A program made the translations under genes and the position numbers. The notes beneath the pieces were generated by a model. That model was not told where the DNA came from, did not search any database, and was given only the letters and a program-made list of their open reading frames with translations. DNA of 64,000 bases, taken from the NCBI RefSeq assembly GCF_009712475.1, contig NZ_VCJO01000021.1:1-64000 (forward strand). The letters are read 5' to 3'. Position 1 is the stretch's first letter. Every line of letters begins with the position of its first letter. Shown here one piece after another: positions 25,118 to 34,789 of this stretch. This DNA comes from Micromonospora sp. CP22. Its GTDB lineage: Bacteria > Actinomycetota > Actinomycetes > Mycobacteriales > Micromonosporaceae.

Positions 25118-27202
25118 TCAGGCGGCGGAGACGGTGAACTTCTCGCCCTTGCCCAGGCCCAGTTCGAAGGCTGTCCACCTGATCGTCTTGTTCGAGATGA
25201 GCTTGCTGGTGCCGGACGCCCCGGCGGAGACCGCCTGGTCGTCGCTGGCCCGGAAGAAGACCGTCCCGTCGCCGTTGTAGTCGACGAAGTCGAAGGTCTG
25301 CCAGAACCCGGCCGTCTTGCTGCTGGCGATCAGCGGCTTGGTGCCCTTGCTCGCCGCGGTCACGTACCGGCTGTTGGACAGCGCCTTGAGGGCGAAGAAG
25401 CCGTTGCCCTGGTTCACGATCTGGAACTTCGCCGACTTGGTGACGGACTTGCTGCTGGCCACCAGCGGCTTGGTGCTGCTGGGCGCCACCACGTACTTGT
25501 TGTTGGCCTTGGACCTGATGCTGATCACGGGGGCCGGTGCCTCAAGGGTGAATTTCTCGTTGGCGCCGATACTGGTCCGGTTCGCCCGGAGCACCGAGGT
25601 CGTGCTCTTCGACGCCGTCACGTACTTCCCGTTGGTCTTGGCCTTGAGGCTGATCTTGCCGTCGGCGTGGTTCACGATGGTGAACTTGGCCGGGGTGACG
25701 ATCGTCTTGTGGCTGGCGATCAGCGGCTTGGTGCCCTTGCTCGGGGCCACCACGTAACGGCCGGTCTTCTTCGAGCGCAGCGCGACCAGACCACCACCGG
25801 CGTTGACGATGTCGAACCGCTGCGCGGTACCCATGCTCTTGCCGTTGTTGACCAGAGCCTTCTTGGTGCTGGCAGCGGTGACGTACCTGCCGTTGGAGAC
25901 GGCCTTCAAGCCGTACGCGTTGCGGACCGGGGTCACCGAACCCACCGTCAGCAGCCGGTCCATCGAGCCCTTGGTGTCGTAGACCACGCCGGCGATGCCG
26001 GTGGTGACGATCCGGTCGCGGACCTGCTTCGGCTTCCAGCTGGGGTTGGAGTGCAACAGCAGCGCCGCCGCGCCCGCCACGTGCGGAGCCGCCATCGAGG
26101 TGCCGCTGTATCCGACGCTGCCGGTGTTGTTGTCGTGGCGGGCCGACACGATGCTGACCCCGGGTGCGAACACGTCGATGCACTTGCCGTAGTTCGAGAA
26201 CCAGGCCCGCATGTCGACCCGGTCGGTCGCGCCCACGGTGATCGCGTCCGACACCCGCGCCGGCGACGCCTTGCAGGCGTCCATCCACGCGTTACCGGCG
26301 GCGATCGCGTACGTGATGCCGGAGTTGATGGAGCGCTTGACCGCCTCGTCGATCGACGGGATGGCCGTGACGTCGCCGAGACTCATATTGGCCACGGCCG
26401 GCTTCTTGGCGTTCGCGGTCACCCAGTTGATGCCCGCGAGCACCTGCTCGGTGGTGCCGTAACCGTCGCAGTCGAGCACCCGTACGCCGACCAGCTTGAC
26501 GCCCTTGGCCACGCCGTACTTCGCGCCGCCGACGGTGCCCGCGACGTGCGTGCCGTGGCCGTTGCAGTCCCCGTTGGCCTGTGCCCGGGCGGTTCCCGGC
26601 TCGGTCGGGTCCGGCGTCGGCTCGACCGGCGGCGGGTCGATGGCGTCGTAGCCCATGCTGGCCCGGCCACCGAAGTCCTGGTGCTTGACGTTGATGCCGG
26701 TGTCCAGGATGTAGGCGGTGACCTTGCTACCGGTGTTCGGGTACTTGTAGGTCTTGTTCAGCTTCGCCGACGCCTGGTCGAGGCGGTCGAGGCCCCAGGA
26801 CGGCGGGTTGGTCTGGGTCGCGTTGGCCGACAGGCGCCGGACCTGCTCGACGTAGGCGACGGCGGGGTTGGCGGCCAGCTTCTCCGCCTGCCGCTTGTTC
26901 ATCGTGGCCGAGTAGCCGGCGAGGGTCTTGCCGAAAACCAGCCGGACGGTGCCACCGTTGGCGCGGGTCAGCGCCGAGGCGGTCGCCCGGACCGAACTGT
27001 AGGTGGCCCCACGGTCCTTGAGCACGACGATGTACCGGTCCGGCACAGCGCCGGCGCCCGTGGTGCCGAGCACCTCGGGTCGGGGCTGGTCGGACGGGGC
27101 TGCCATCGCGGTGCCGCCGGAGACGACACCGATGATGGACGAGGCGGTGGCAAGGGCGAGCCCGGCCGCCGCCGTGCGGCGCATGACGCCACGGCGTTTC
27201 AC
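25118..27202 (-). CDS. Secreted S8 subtilase with C-terminal beta-trefoil-like repeats
   Basis: A signal peptide (about 1-34, ending TAMAAPS) precedes an I9 propeptide inhibitor domain (RYIVVLKD) and a proteinase K-type catalytic domain. The triad is Asp 167 (YILDTG), His 216 (GHGTHVAG) and Ser 369 (SGTSMAAPHVAG), with the oxyanion Asn in AAGNAW. After about residue 420 come repeated units of the form (N/G)(G/K)(R/K)YV(T/V)A, with K(P/S)LIAS phrases, resembling fascin or actin-crosslinking beta-trefoils. They may bind carbohydrate or protein, which is inference. The 694-residue chain starts at GTG; an ATG six codons later is possible. No dedicated partner gene is adjacent. Confidence 0.92.
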   Translation of the reverse strand: MKRRGVMRRTAAAGLALATASSIIGVVSGGTAMAAPSDQPRPEVLGTTGAGAVPDRYIVVLKDRGATYSSVRATASALTRANGGTVRLVFGKTLAGYSATMNKRQAEKLAANPAVAYVEQVRRLSANATQTNPPSWGLDRLDQASAKLNKTYKYPNTGSKVTAYILDTGINVKHQDFGGRASMGYDAIDPPPVEPTPDPTEPGTARAQANGDCNGHGTHVAGTVGGAKYGVAKGVKLVGVRVLDCDGYGTTEQVLAGINWVTANAKKPAVANMSLGDVTAIPSIDEAVKRSINSGITYAIAAGNAWMDACKASPARVSDAITVGATDRVDMRAWFSNYGKCIDVFAPGVSIVSARHDNNTGSVGYSGTSMAAPHVAGAAALLLHSNPSWKPKQVRDRIVTTGIAGVVYDTKGSMDRLLTVGSVTPVRNAYGLKAVSNGRYVTAASTKKALVNNGKSMGTAQRFDIVNAGGGLVALRSKKTGRYVVAPSKGTKPLIASHKTIVTPAKFTIVNHADGKISLKAKTNGKYVTASKSTTSVLRANRTSIGANEKFTLEAPAPVISIRSKANNKYVVAPSSTKPLVASSKSVTKSAKFQIVNQGNGFFALKALSNSRYVTAASKGTKPLIASSKTAGFWQTFDFVDYNGDGTVFFRASDDQAVSAGASGTSKLISNKTIRWTAFELGLGKGEKFTVSAA

Positions 27203-27412
27203 TATGGGTTACCCCCGTCGATCGTCGACCGTGTCAGCTGGACGGTCGGACAGAATTGGATCGTCCGGCTTCGACTGTCATCAGCGGCTGGCGGACGTGT
27301 CAACATCATGGATGGACGCCGACCCACCTGCGTCAGCCGTTCGGTCGAAACGTCGGCGTCTCGTCGTACCGACTGACAGATCCGGAACCGGGGGCTGAAG
27401 ATCAGGCTGCGG

Positions 27413-28873
27413 TCAGCTGATGATGCCCTCGTCGCGGGCCCAGCGCAGCAACTCCGCCTCGGCGGTGTCCCGGTCCAACGGGCCACGTTCCAACCGCAGG
27501 TCCTTCAGATGCTTCCAGGCTCGTCCCACCACCGGGCCGGGTGGCACACCCAGCAGCTCCATGATCGCGTTGCCGTCGAGGTCGGGCCGGACCCGGGCGA
27601 GATCCTCCTCGGCGGCGAGCCGAGCGATCCGCTCCTCCAACGCGTCGTAGTCCGCCGCAAGCTGCGCCGCCTTCCGCCGGTTGCGGGTGGTGCAGTCCGA
27701 CCGGGTCAGCTTGTGCAGCCGGGGCAGCAGGTCACCGGCGTCGGTGACGTATCGACGCACCGCCGAGTCGGTCCACTCGCCCCGACCGTACCCGTAGAAG
27801 CGCAGGTGCAGCGCGACCAGCGCGGTCACCTTCGCGGTGACGTCCTTCGGGTAGCGCAGCGCCTTCATCCGCGCCTTGGTCAGCCGGGCACCGACCACCT
27901 CGTGGTGGTGGAAGCTGACCCGTCCGTCCGGACCGATCGCCTTCGTCGCCGGCTTCCCCACGTCGTGCATCAACGCGGCCATCCGGAGCACGAAGTCCGG
28001 TCCGTCCTCCTCGTACGAGATGGCGTTGCGGATCACCGTGAGGGTGTGCTCGTAGACGTCCTTGTGCTGGGCGTGTTCGTCGATCTCCAGCTTGAGCCCG
28101 GTCAGCTCGGGCAGGAACCGCTCGGCCAGACCGGTGTCGACCAGCAGCCGCAGGCCGGAGATCGGGTCCGCGCCGCAGAGCAGCTTGGTGAACTCGTCGC
28201 GGATCCGTTCGGCGGTGATCCGGTCCAGATCGGGCGCCATCCTGGTCATCGCCGCCCGCACGTCCGGGTGGACCGTGAAGCGCAGCTGCGCGACGAAGCG
28301 GGCGGCCCGCAGCATCCGCAGGGGGTCGTCGCCGAACGACTCGGCTGGTGTGCCCGGGGTACGGATGATCTTCGCGGCCAGGTCGGCCAGGCCGCCGTAC
28401 GGGTCGGTGAACCGGTGCTCGGGAACGCTCACCGCCATCGCGTTGATGGTGAAGTCCCGCCGACGCAGGTCCTCGACGAGGCTGGTGCCGTAGGCGACCA
28501 CCGGGTTGCGACTCACCTGGTCGTACGACTCGGCGCGGAAGGTGGTGATCTCCAGTCGCAGACCGCCCCGTTGGCAGCCGATGGTGCCGAACTCGCGGCC
28601 GGTCTCCCAGATCGCCTCGGCCCAGCCGCGCACGATGTCCAGCGTCCGGTCAGGATGTGCGTCGGTGCAGAAGTCGAGATCCTCACCGAGCCGGCCGAGC
28701 AGGGCGTCGCGGACCGAACCGCCGACGAGGTGCAGTTCGTGACCGGCGGCGGCGAACCGGCGACCCAACTCGTCGGCCACCGGGGAGACCCGGAGGAGTT
28801 CGGCGACGGCGTTGCGCTGCGCGGCGGTGAGATCGCGGCGGTCGGTGGCGTGGGATGCGGCGGCTTCGGACAT
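27413..28873 (-). CDS. pcnA: CCA tRNA nucleotidyltransferase
   Basis: The enzyme adds or repairs the 3' CCA end of tRNAs. The 486-residue protein has the class II nucleotidyltransferase motif LVGGSVRDALLG with DLDFCTDA, the RRDFTINAMA and DPLRMLRAARF motifs, and a C-terminal HD domain (MHDVGKP). That HD addition is common in actinobacteria. In M. tuberculosis a NUDIX gene and a large membrane-protein gene separate pcnA from murJ; here murJ starts divergently only 127 bases away. The tRNA-Ile in this window lacks an encoded CCA and would depend on this enzyme. Confidence 0.95.
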   Translation of the reverse strand: MSEAAASHATDRRDLTAAQRNAVAELLRVSPVADELGRRFAAAGHELHLVGGSVRDALLGRLGEDLDFCTDAHPDRTLDIVRGWAEAIWETGREFGTIGCQRGGLRLEITTFRAESYDQVSRNPVVAYGTSLVEDLRRRDFTINAMAVSVPEHRFTDPYGGLADLAAKIIRTPGTPAESFGDDPLRMLRAARFVAQLRFTVHPDVRAAMTRMAPDLDRITAERIRDEFTKLLCGADPISGLRLLVDTGLAERFLPELTGLKLEIDEHAQHKDVYEHTLTVIRNAISYEEDGPDFVLRMAALMHDVGKPATKAIGPDGRVSFHHHEVVGARLTKARMKALRYPKDVTAKVTALVALHLRFYGYGRGEWTDSAVRRYVTDAGDLLPRLHKLTRSDCTTRNRRKAAQLAADYDALEERIARLAAEEDLARVRPDLDGNAIMELLGVPPGPVVGRAWKHLKDLRLERGPLDRDTAEAELLRWARDEGIIS

Positions 28874-29000
28874 CGGATCCGCAGCCTATCGGTCCTGACC
28901 CGCATCTCGTCCGCCGGGCGCGGGTAACGGGCGGGGGTTGACTAAGGTCTGTGGCGTGTGGGCCGGTGCCGGCTCCGGCTGACCCCCCTTGGAGGCACAG

Positions 29001-30752
29001 ATGAGCGGCGGGCTCTACCGCAGCGCGAACGCCCAGCAGGGTGGTGCGCCCGGCGGTCGGCCGGACGACGGGGCCACGTTCATCTCCGCGGACCCGCTCA
29101 ACCAGCCGGCGGCCGAGTCGGTTGCGCCGCCCCAGGAGCAGGTGGCCGAGGGTAGCGCCGCCGCCAACAGCGCGATCATGGCGCTGGGCAGCCTGGTCAG
29201 CCGGGGTACGGGTTTCCTCCGCAATCTGGTCATCGGTGCCGCCCTCGGTGGTGCGTTGGTGGGCGACGCCTACACCACCGCCCAGATCCTGCCCGGGATG
29301 GTCTACGAGTTCCTGCTCGGCGGCATCCTCACCAGCGTGCTCATCCCGGTGCTGGTGCGCCGACGCAAGGCCGACGCCGACGGCGGCCAGGCGTACGCGC
29401 AGCGGTTGCTGACCCTGGCGCTGCTTGCGCTGGGTGCCGCCGCCGTGCTCGCGGTCGCTCTGGCCGCGCCGCTGACCTGGCTGTACGGCGCGGACGAGTC
29501 GGCTGAGGGCTACTCCGGACTGGTCACCGCCCTGGCCCGGCTCATGCTGCCGATGATCTTCTTCTCCGGCCTGAGCGCGCTGATCAGCGCGGTACTCAAC
29601 ACCCGGGGCCACTTCGCCGCGCCGATGTGGGCACCGATCCTGAACAACCTGGTCGTGATCAGCACCGCTGGTCTCTACATCGCCGTCTTCGGCGCGGACA
29701 TCGTCGGGCCTGACGACATGACGACCGGCCGGGTCCTACTCATCGGCGGCGGCACCCTCGTCGGTGTGGCGGTCCAGGTGGCCGGTCTGATGCCGGCCCT
29801 GCGCAAGGTCGGGTTCCGGTGGAAGCTGCGCTTCGACTTCCGCAAGCTCGGTCTGGCCGAGCTGGGGCGGCTCGGTGCCTGGATGATCTGCTACGTCGCG
29901 GTCAGCCAGATCGGCCTCATCGTGCTGTTCAACCTGTTGAACCGCGCCGGCAAGGAGAACGCCGCCGGGCCACTGATCTACAACAACGTCTTCCTGCTGC
30001 TGATGACCGCGCACGGGATCATCGCGGTGTCGATCATTACCGCGCTGATGCCCCGGATGAGCGCCGCCGCCGCCGACGGCCGGTATGCCGACCTGGCCGC
30101 CGACCTGTCCCGGGGCACCCGGACCGTCTCCGCCGTCCTGGCCCCGATCGCGGTCTGCTACGCCGTGCTGGCCACCCCGATCGCGTTCACACTGTTCCGG
30201 TGGGGCGCGTTCAACGACGACAACGCCACCGCGACCTCCCTGGTGCTGTTGGCCGCCGCAGTCGCGCTGGTGCCCTTCGCGATCAGCCAGCTGTTCACCT
30301 TCGCCTTCTACGCGTTGCCGGATACCCGGACCCCGGCACTGATCAACATCCCGGTGGTAGCCCTGCGGATCGGCGTGCAGGTCGCCCTGTTCGCGCTCTT
30401 CTCGGCGAGCTTCGTCGGCGCGGGAATGATGATCGGCAACGCCGTGTCGTACCTGGCCGCGGCGGTCGGCTCAGCCTGGCTGCTGCGCCCACGGGTCGGC
30501 CGCATCGGGTTGGGCGCGATCCTGGGCACCCTCGGCCGGGTCGCCGTCGCGGCGCTGGGCGCGGCCCTGGCCGGTCTGTTGGTGGTGGCCCTGCTGCCCG
30601 GCGACGACACGCCGACGCGCGCACAGGCGTTGGTGCAGTTGGTGGTCGGTGGCGCGGTGATCGGCGGGACTTACCTGGGCCTGGCGACCGCGTTGCGGAT
30701 CTCCGAGATCACCGAGGTGATCGGGATGGTCCGCCGCCGACTCGGCCGCTGA
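29001..30752 (+). CDS. murJ: Lipid II flippase MurJ (MviN)
   Basis: The 583-residue protein belongs to the MOP superfamily and moves lipid II across the membrane. After a 50-residue hydrophilic tail come about fourteen helices, with SRGTGFLRNLVIGAALG and YTTAQILPGMVYEFLLGGIL (in parts) typical of MurJ. The ATG has GGAGG five bases upstream. In M. tuberculosis MviN carries a fused pseudokinase and external domain; here MurJ ends after the helices and those domains are in the next gene. Confidence 0.95.
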   Translation: MSGGLYRSANAQQGGAPGGRPDDGATFISADPLNQPAAESVAPPQEQVAEGSAAANSAIMALGSLVSRGTGFLRNLVIGAALGGALVGDAYTTAQILPGMVYEFLLGGILTSVLIPVLVRRRKADADGGQAYAQRLLTLALLALGAAAVLAVALAAPLTWLYGADESAEGYSGLVTALARLMLPMIFFSGLSALISAVLNTRGHFAAPMWAPILNNLVVISTAGLYIAVFGADIVGPDDMTTGRVLLIGGGTLVGVAVQVAGLMPALRKVGFRWKLRFDFRKLGLAELGRLGAWMICYVAVSQIGLIVLFNLLNRAGKENAAGPLIYNNVFLLLMTAHGIIAVSIITALMPRMSAAAADGRYADLAADLSRGTRTVSAVLAPIAVCYAVLATPIAFTLFRWGAFNDDNATATSLVLLAAAVALVPFAISQLFTFAFYALPDTRTPALINIPVVALRIGVQVALFALFSASFVGAGMMIGNAVSYLAAAVGSAWLLRPRVGRIGLGAILGTLGRVAVAALGAALAGLLVVALLPGDDTPTRAQALVQLVVGGAVIGGTYLGLATALRISEITEVIGMVRRRLGR

Positions 30753-31192
30753 GCCGGACCGTCCCACCGCGCACCCAGAGTGACCGAGGATCACCAGGCT
30801 GGGGATGCACCTGTGGATAACTCCGCGTGCCGCCGCTCAACTGGCGGATCACCCTGTGGATAACCAACCGGACGGCCGAGTATGCCCGGCCGATTGACGG
30901 GGAATCTCCCGCTGCCGAACCGTCGACGAGACCGGTTCCGCCCCTGCCGGCGCCCGTTATGGTCAGCCTCTAGATTGACCGCTACATGTACCAGCAACGG
31001 GGCCGACAACGGCGGTAACGGGACGGACCGACCGACTGCTTACGCCACCGTCACCGTACGGCGGGAAGATGACATGTCGGGGACCGGGTCATCCCGGGTA
31101 AGGTCGCACTCGACGGGTACGGCAGACACCGGCGCGCGGCACCGTGCTGCGACCGGCCGGCCGGTACCAGACGAAGGCGGAGCGGGAAGCAG
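30753..31192. promoter_or_regulatory. murJ-pseudokinase spacer with two perfect DnaA boxes
   Basis: TGTGGATAA occurs at 30812-30820 and 30855-30863, in the same orientation and 43 bases apart. Both are exact matches to the strong box. No gene is seen in this 440-base spacer. The pseudokinase promoter should be here, so DnaA may influence it. Confidence 0.55.
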
Positions 31193-32794
31193 ATGCCCAG
31201 CAGCGCGGGTCCATCGATCGACACGATCACCGAGGGAGGACGGGTGACCCAGGTCGGCGAGGGTCAGGACGCGGACGAGACCACTCCGCCGGTCATGACC
31301 TTCGGTGCTCCGACGGCCGGTGAGATCCTCGCCGAACGTTACGAACTGGTCGAACACATCAATAACGACAGCGCGGGCCGTCTGGTCTGGCGCGGGGTCG
31401 ACGTCATCCTGCGCCGGCCCGTCGCGGTCGTCATGCGCTACCCGGGCGGCGAGTCCGCCACCGAGATGCTTCAGGCGGCGGTCGCCGCCAGCCGGGTCGT
31501 CCACCCCAACCTGGTCGGCGTGTACGACGCCATCGACGAGGCCGAGCGGGCCTACGTGGTGCGCGAGTGGGTCGACGGTCAGTCCCTGCGGGAGCTGGTC
31601 GCGAACGGGCCGTTGGACGCCGCCCGGGCGACCGCCGTCGGTAACTCCGTCGCCAGTGCCCTGGCCGCCGTGCACGCCACCGGCATGGTGCACGGCAACG
31701 TGCACCCCGGCACGGTGATGATCAGTGATGACGGCCGGGTGGTGCTCGCGGATGCCCGCACCGACGGTGACGACAGCCAGGAAAGCGACGTCCGGGCGGT
31801 CGGCGGCATCCTCTACTACGCGATGACCGGCTACTGGCCGCACGCCGAGGCACCGCTGCGTGGTGCCACCGCTGGGCACGGCCGGGCGGCCATCCCGGAC
31901 GCGGTACGCGACGCCAACGGGGCCGTGGCGGCACCCCGCCAGGTACGCGCCGGTGTGCCGGCCTACCTGGACGACCTGACCATGGATCTGCTCGACGCCG
32001 AGATCGCCCCGCCTCCGTCGGACGTCCTGACCGCGGAACTGGCCCGGCTCGACGTCTCCGAGGACGACTTCCTCGACAACAGTGGCCCGCTACGGTTCGC
32101 CGGTGAGACCGGTGAGGAGCCGTCGCCGTTGGCCGCTGCCGGTGGGCGCAAGGTCGCGTTGGGCATCGCCGGTCTGCTGGCGGTAGCCCTGATCGGGCTG
32201 CTCATCGGCATCAGCACTCTCGGCGACGACAACGAGGACCCGCAGACCAGTCCGGTCGCGGCGCCGACCTCCAGCGCGCCGGAGACCGAGGAGCCGGCAA
32301 CACCCCCGGTGCGAAATCTCAAGATCAGCCAGGCTCGGATCATCGACCCGGACAGCAAGGACCGGGCCGAGGTCCGCGACGCCGAGAAGGTCTTCGACGG
32401 CGACCAGGACGTCGGCTGGTCCACGCAGACCTACCGGGGCAGCGGCAACTTCGGCAACCTCAAGCGGGGCATGGGCGTCTGGATCGACCTCGGCGCCGAG
32501 CGGACGGTCAAGTCGGTGCAGGTCAACCTCTCCGACCGGGGAGCCTCGGCGGAGCTGCTCACCGGCACGATCGACGCCCCGTCGTCCAGCTCCGGCGACG
32601 ACCAGATCCTCACCGCGTACCTGAAGAACCGGATCGGGCAGCCCTTCGAGACGCACGACGGCACCACGATGACCTTCAACGGCTTCGACGCCGACCAGAA
32701 GTACCGGTACCTGCTGTTCTGGATCACGGAGCTGCCGCCGAACGACAGCGGCTTCAAGGTCGGTGTCCAGGAGATCACGGTCCAGGGGTCATGA
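31193..32794 (+). CDS. Membrane pseudokinase with external discoidin-like domain, MurJ partner
   Basis: Residues about 40-290 have a Ser/Thr kinase fold, but catalytic positions are lost: the VAxK lysine region reads VAVVMRY, the HRD loop reads HGNVHP, and DFG reads ADA. One membrane helix (about 321-341) and a Pro/Thr linker lead to an external beta domain resembling F5/8-type or MviN C-terminal domains. In M. tuberculosis the equivalent domains are fused to MviN, where the phosphorylated pseudokinase recruits FhaA; here they form a separate gene directly after murJ. An in-frame GTG at 31244, after GGGAGGA, is an alternative start. It likely regulates lipid II export. Confidence 0.85.
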   Translation: MPSSAGPSIDTITEGGRVTQVGEGQDADETTPPVMTFGAPTAGEILAERYELVEHINNDSAGRLVWRGVDVILRRPVAVVMRYPGGESATEMLQAAVAASRVVHPNLVGVYDAIDEAERAYVVREWVDGQSLRELVANGPLDAARATAVGNSVASALAAVHATGMVHGNVHPGTVMISDDGRVVLADARTDGDDSQESDVRAVGGILYYAMTGYWPHAEAPLRGATAGHGRAAIPDAVRDANGAVAAPRQVRAGVPAYLDDLTMDLLDAEIAPPPSDVLTAELARLDVSEDDFLDNSGPLRFAGETGEEPSPLAAAGGRKVALGIAGLLAVALIGLLIGISTLGDDNEDPQTSPVAAPTSSAPETEEPATPPVRNLKISQARIIDPDSKDRAEVRDAEKVFDGDQDVGWSTQTYRGSGNFGNLKRGMGVWIDLGAERTVKSVQVNLSDRGASAELLTGTIDAPSSSSGDDQILTAYLKNRIGQPFETHDGTTMTFNGFDADQKYRYLLFWITELPPNDSGFKVGVQEITVQGS

Positions 32795-32828
32795 GACACC
32801 AGCACGGCGGCAGCCACCGGGCCGGGTG

Positions 32829-33569
32829 ATGGGAGTACGCGACACCGGGCGCAACCACACGAGCGCCGCGTCCGTGGACGACACGGTCAGCGACCTCGAT
32901 CTGCTGCGCGCCCATGTGGCCGGTGACCGGGACGCCTTCGGCGAGTTGTTCCACCGCCACCGCGACCGGCTCTGGGCGGTGGCCCTGCGTACGCTCGGCG
33001 ACCGTGAGGAGGCCGCGGACGCCCTCCAGGACGCGCTGCTGTCCGCCCATCGCGCGGCCGATCGATTCCGCGGCGACTCGGCGGTCACCACCTGGCTGCA
33101 CCGCATCGTGGTCAACGCCTGCCTCGACCGGATCCGCCGCCGGCAGGCACACCCGACGGTGCCGCTGCCGGACGGGCTGCACGGTGCGGAGGACGGTCCC
33201 GCCACCGGTGGCGTCGAGCCGGCCGCACCGGTACGCGACCACGAGACCGCGATGGTCATCCGGGACGCCCTGGCCGCGTTGCCGTTGGAGCAGCGGGCCG
33301 CACTCGTCCTGGTGGACGTCCAGGGCTACCCGGTCGCCGAGGTGGCCCGGATCCTCGGCGTCGCCGAGGGGACGATCAAGAGTCGCTGTGCCCGGGGTCG
33401 CGCCCGGCTCGCGGTCATGCTCGGTCATCTCAGGCCCGGCAGCGGGCCGTCGGACGGTTCCGGGCCGGACGTGCCGGAGGTCACCGGCGGGAACCCGAGA
33501 GCGTCGTCGGGCGTCCGATCGGGGTCGGGGCGATCCCGGCTGGCCGCCAACCAGCAGGAGGAAGCGTGA
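32829..33569 (+). CDS. sigM: ECF RNA polymerase sigma factor SigM
   Basis: The 246-residue protein has sigma region 2 (LFHRHRDRLWAVALRTLGD, DALQDALLSAHRAADRF) and region 4 (LPLEQRAALVLVDVQGYPV, VARILGVAEGTIKSR), followed by a Pro/Ser-rich tail of about 50 residues. Position between the murJ-pseudokinase pair and trxB-trxA matches sigM of mycobacteria. It overlaps the next gene by four bases, the usual coupling of an ECF factor with its anti-sigma factor. A GTG one codon upstream is an equal alternative start. Confidence 0.9.
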   Translation: MGVRDTGRNHTSAASVDDTVSDLDLLRAHVAGDRDAFGELFHRHRDRLWAVALRTLGDREEAADALQDALLSAHRAADRFRGDSAVTTWLHRIVVNACLDRIRRRQAHPTVPLPDGLHGAEDGPATGGVEPAAPVRDHETAMVIRDALAALPLEQRAALVLVDVQGYPVAEVARILGVAEGTIKSRCARGRARLAVMLGHLRPGSGPSDGSGPDVPEVTGGNPRASSGVRSGSGRSRLAANQQEEA

Positions 33570-34615
33570 GTACCGGGGAGTTCAGCGGGGTCGACCACGA
33601 CCTGCTCGCCGACTACCTCGGCGGCGCGCTGGACGGCACCGCCGAGCACGCTGAGATCAGCCGGCTTGTCGCGCAGGACCCGGCCTGGGCCGAGGCCCAC
33701 GCCCTGCTGGCCCCCGCCGTGGACAGCGTCCGGGTCGAGCTGGCCGGGTGGGGTGCCTCGACGCCCGAGCTTCCGCCGGAGATCGGGGCGAGGATCAGCG
33801 CCGCCCTCGCCGCCGAGAGCAGGTCCGAGGCCCCGGAGACCACGGCTGTGGCCGCCGGTGATCCGGACGTCGTCGAGGCCGGGCCGGAGCAGGGGGCCCT
33901 CATCCCGACCCAGCCGCTGGGTGGTCCGCGACGACCCGGCGGACCGCTGCGGCCGGGACAGGATCGGAGCGCTCCGTCGCGGCCCGGCCGGCGGCGTCGG
34001 CGCTGGGCCCGCGTGGCCGGGCCGGTCGCGCTCGCCACCGCCGCCGTGGTCGGGTTGGGCGCACTCCAGCTGGTCCAGTCACGTCAGGGGGAGGGGACCA
34101 CCGCCGGCACCGCGCTGAACGAGCCGGCCGCCAGCCCGGCGCCGCCCTCCGTGTACTCGCAGGACGGTCCGGGGGAGGCCGGCACCAAGGCGGCGCCCGA
34201 ACGGGACTCCGCCGCCGCAGGCGCGCCGTACCGGATCATCGCGGCTCCTCAGCGCAGCGACACCGACTACACGCCCGAGGCTCTGGCCCGCCTGACGCCG
34301 ACCATCAGGGCGTTCTCCAGCAGTGGTGAGCCGGGGGGCGACGCGCACGACCGGGAGCGCCTGGCCGGACCGGGTGACCTGAGCCGGCTCACCGACCAGA
34401 CGGCGTTGAGCGCCTGCCTCGCGGAGATCGCCGCGGAGCACAGCGGTGGACCGCTGACCTTCGACGTCATCGATTACGCCCGATTCCAGGGGCTGCCGGC
34501 GCTGGTCCTCCAGTTCACCGACGCCTCCGGCACGAACTGGGCGTGGGCCAGTGGCCCGGAGTGTGGTGTGCCCGGGTCCGGCTCGGACGCCCGCTACCGT
34601 ACGCGGGTAGGGTGA
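33566..34615 (+). CDS. Membrane anti-sigma factor of SigM
   Basis: The 349-residue protein has a short N-terminal helical region (DLLADYLGGALDGTAEHAEISRL, in parts) suited to sigma binding, a Pro/Arg-rich linker, one membrane helix (about 152-170) and an extracytoplasmic domain ending in two cysteines (SACLAEIAA, GPECGVPG) that may form a disulfide. No HxxxCxxC zinc motif is visible, unlike ZAS-type anti-sigma factors. Coupling to sigM and the neighbouring thioredoxin genes suggests response to oxidative or envelope stress, by analogy with Rv3912. Confidence 0.75.
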   Translation: MSTGEFSGVDHDLLADYLGGALDGTAEHAEISRLVAQDPAWAEAHALLAPAVDSVRVELAGWGASTPELPPEIGARISAALAAESRSEAPETTAVAAGDPDVVEAGPEQGALIPTQPLGGPRRPGGPLRPGQDRSAPSRPGRRRRRWARVAGPVALATAAVVGLGALQLVQSRQGEGTTAGTALNEPAASPAPPSVYSQDGPGEAGTKAAPERDSAAAGAPYRIIAAPQRSDTDYTPEALARLTPTIRAFSSSGEPGGDAHDRERLAGPGDLSRLTDQTALSACLAEIAAEHSGGPLTFDVIDYARFQGLPALVLQFTDASGTNWAWASGPECGVPGSGSDARYRTRVG

Positions 34616-34789
34616 GTCAGCGGTCGCCGGACGTTTGACCGTCCACGTGACCTGACCCACCGAGTGACCGGCTCGGGAATCCCCGCTTCGTACGATGACG
34701 TTCTGCACATCAGTAGCCGCCGCGTCGGCACTCGGATCGTCATCGGCCCGTACGCCGGTGACGACAGTCAACACGATTGGGAGACGGCA

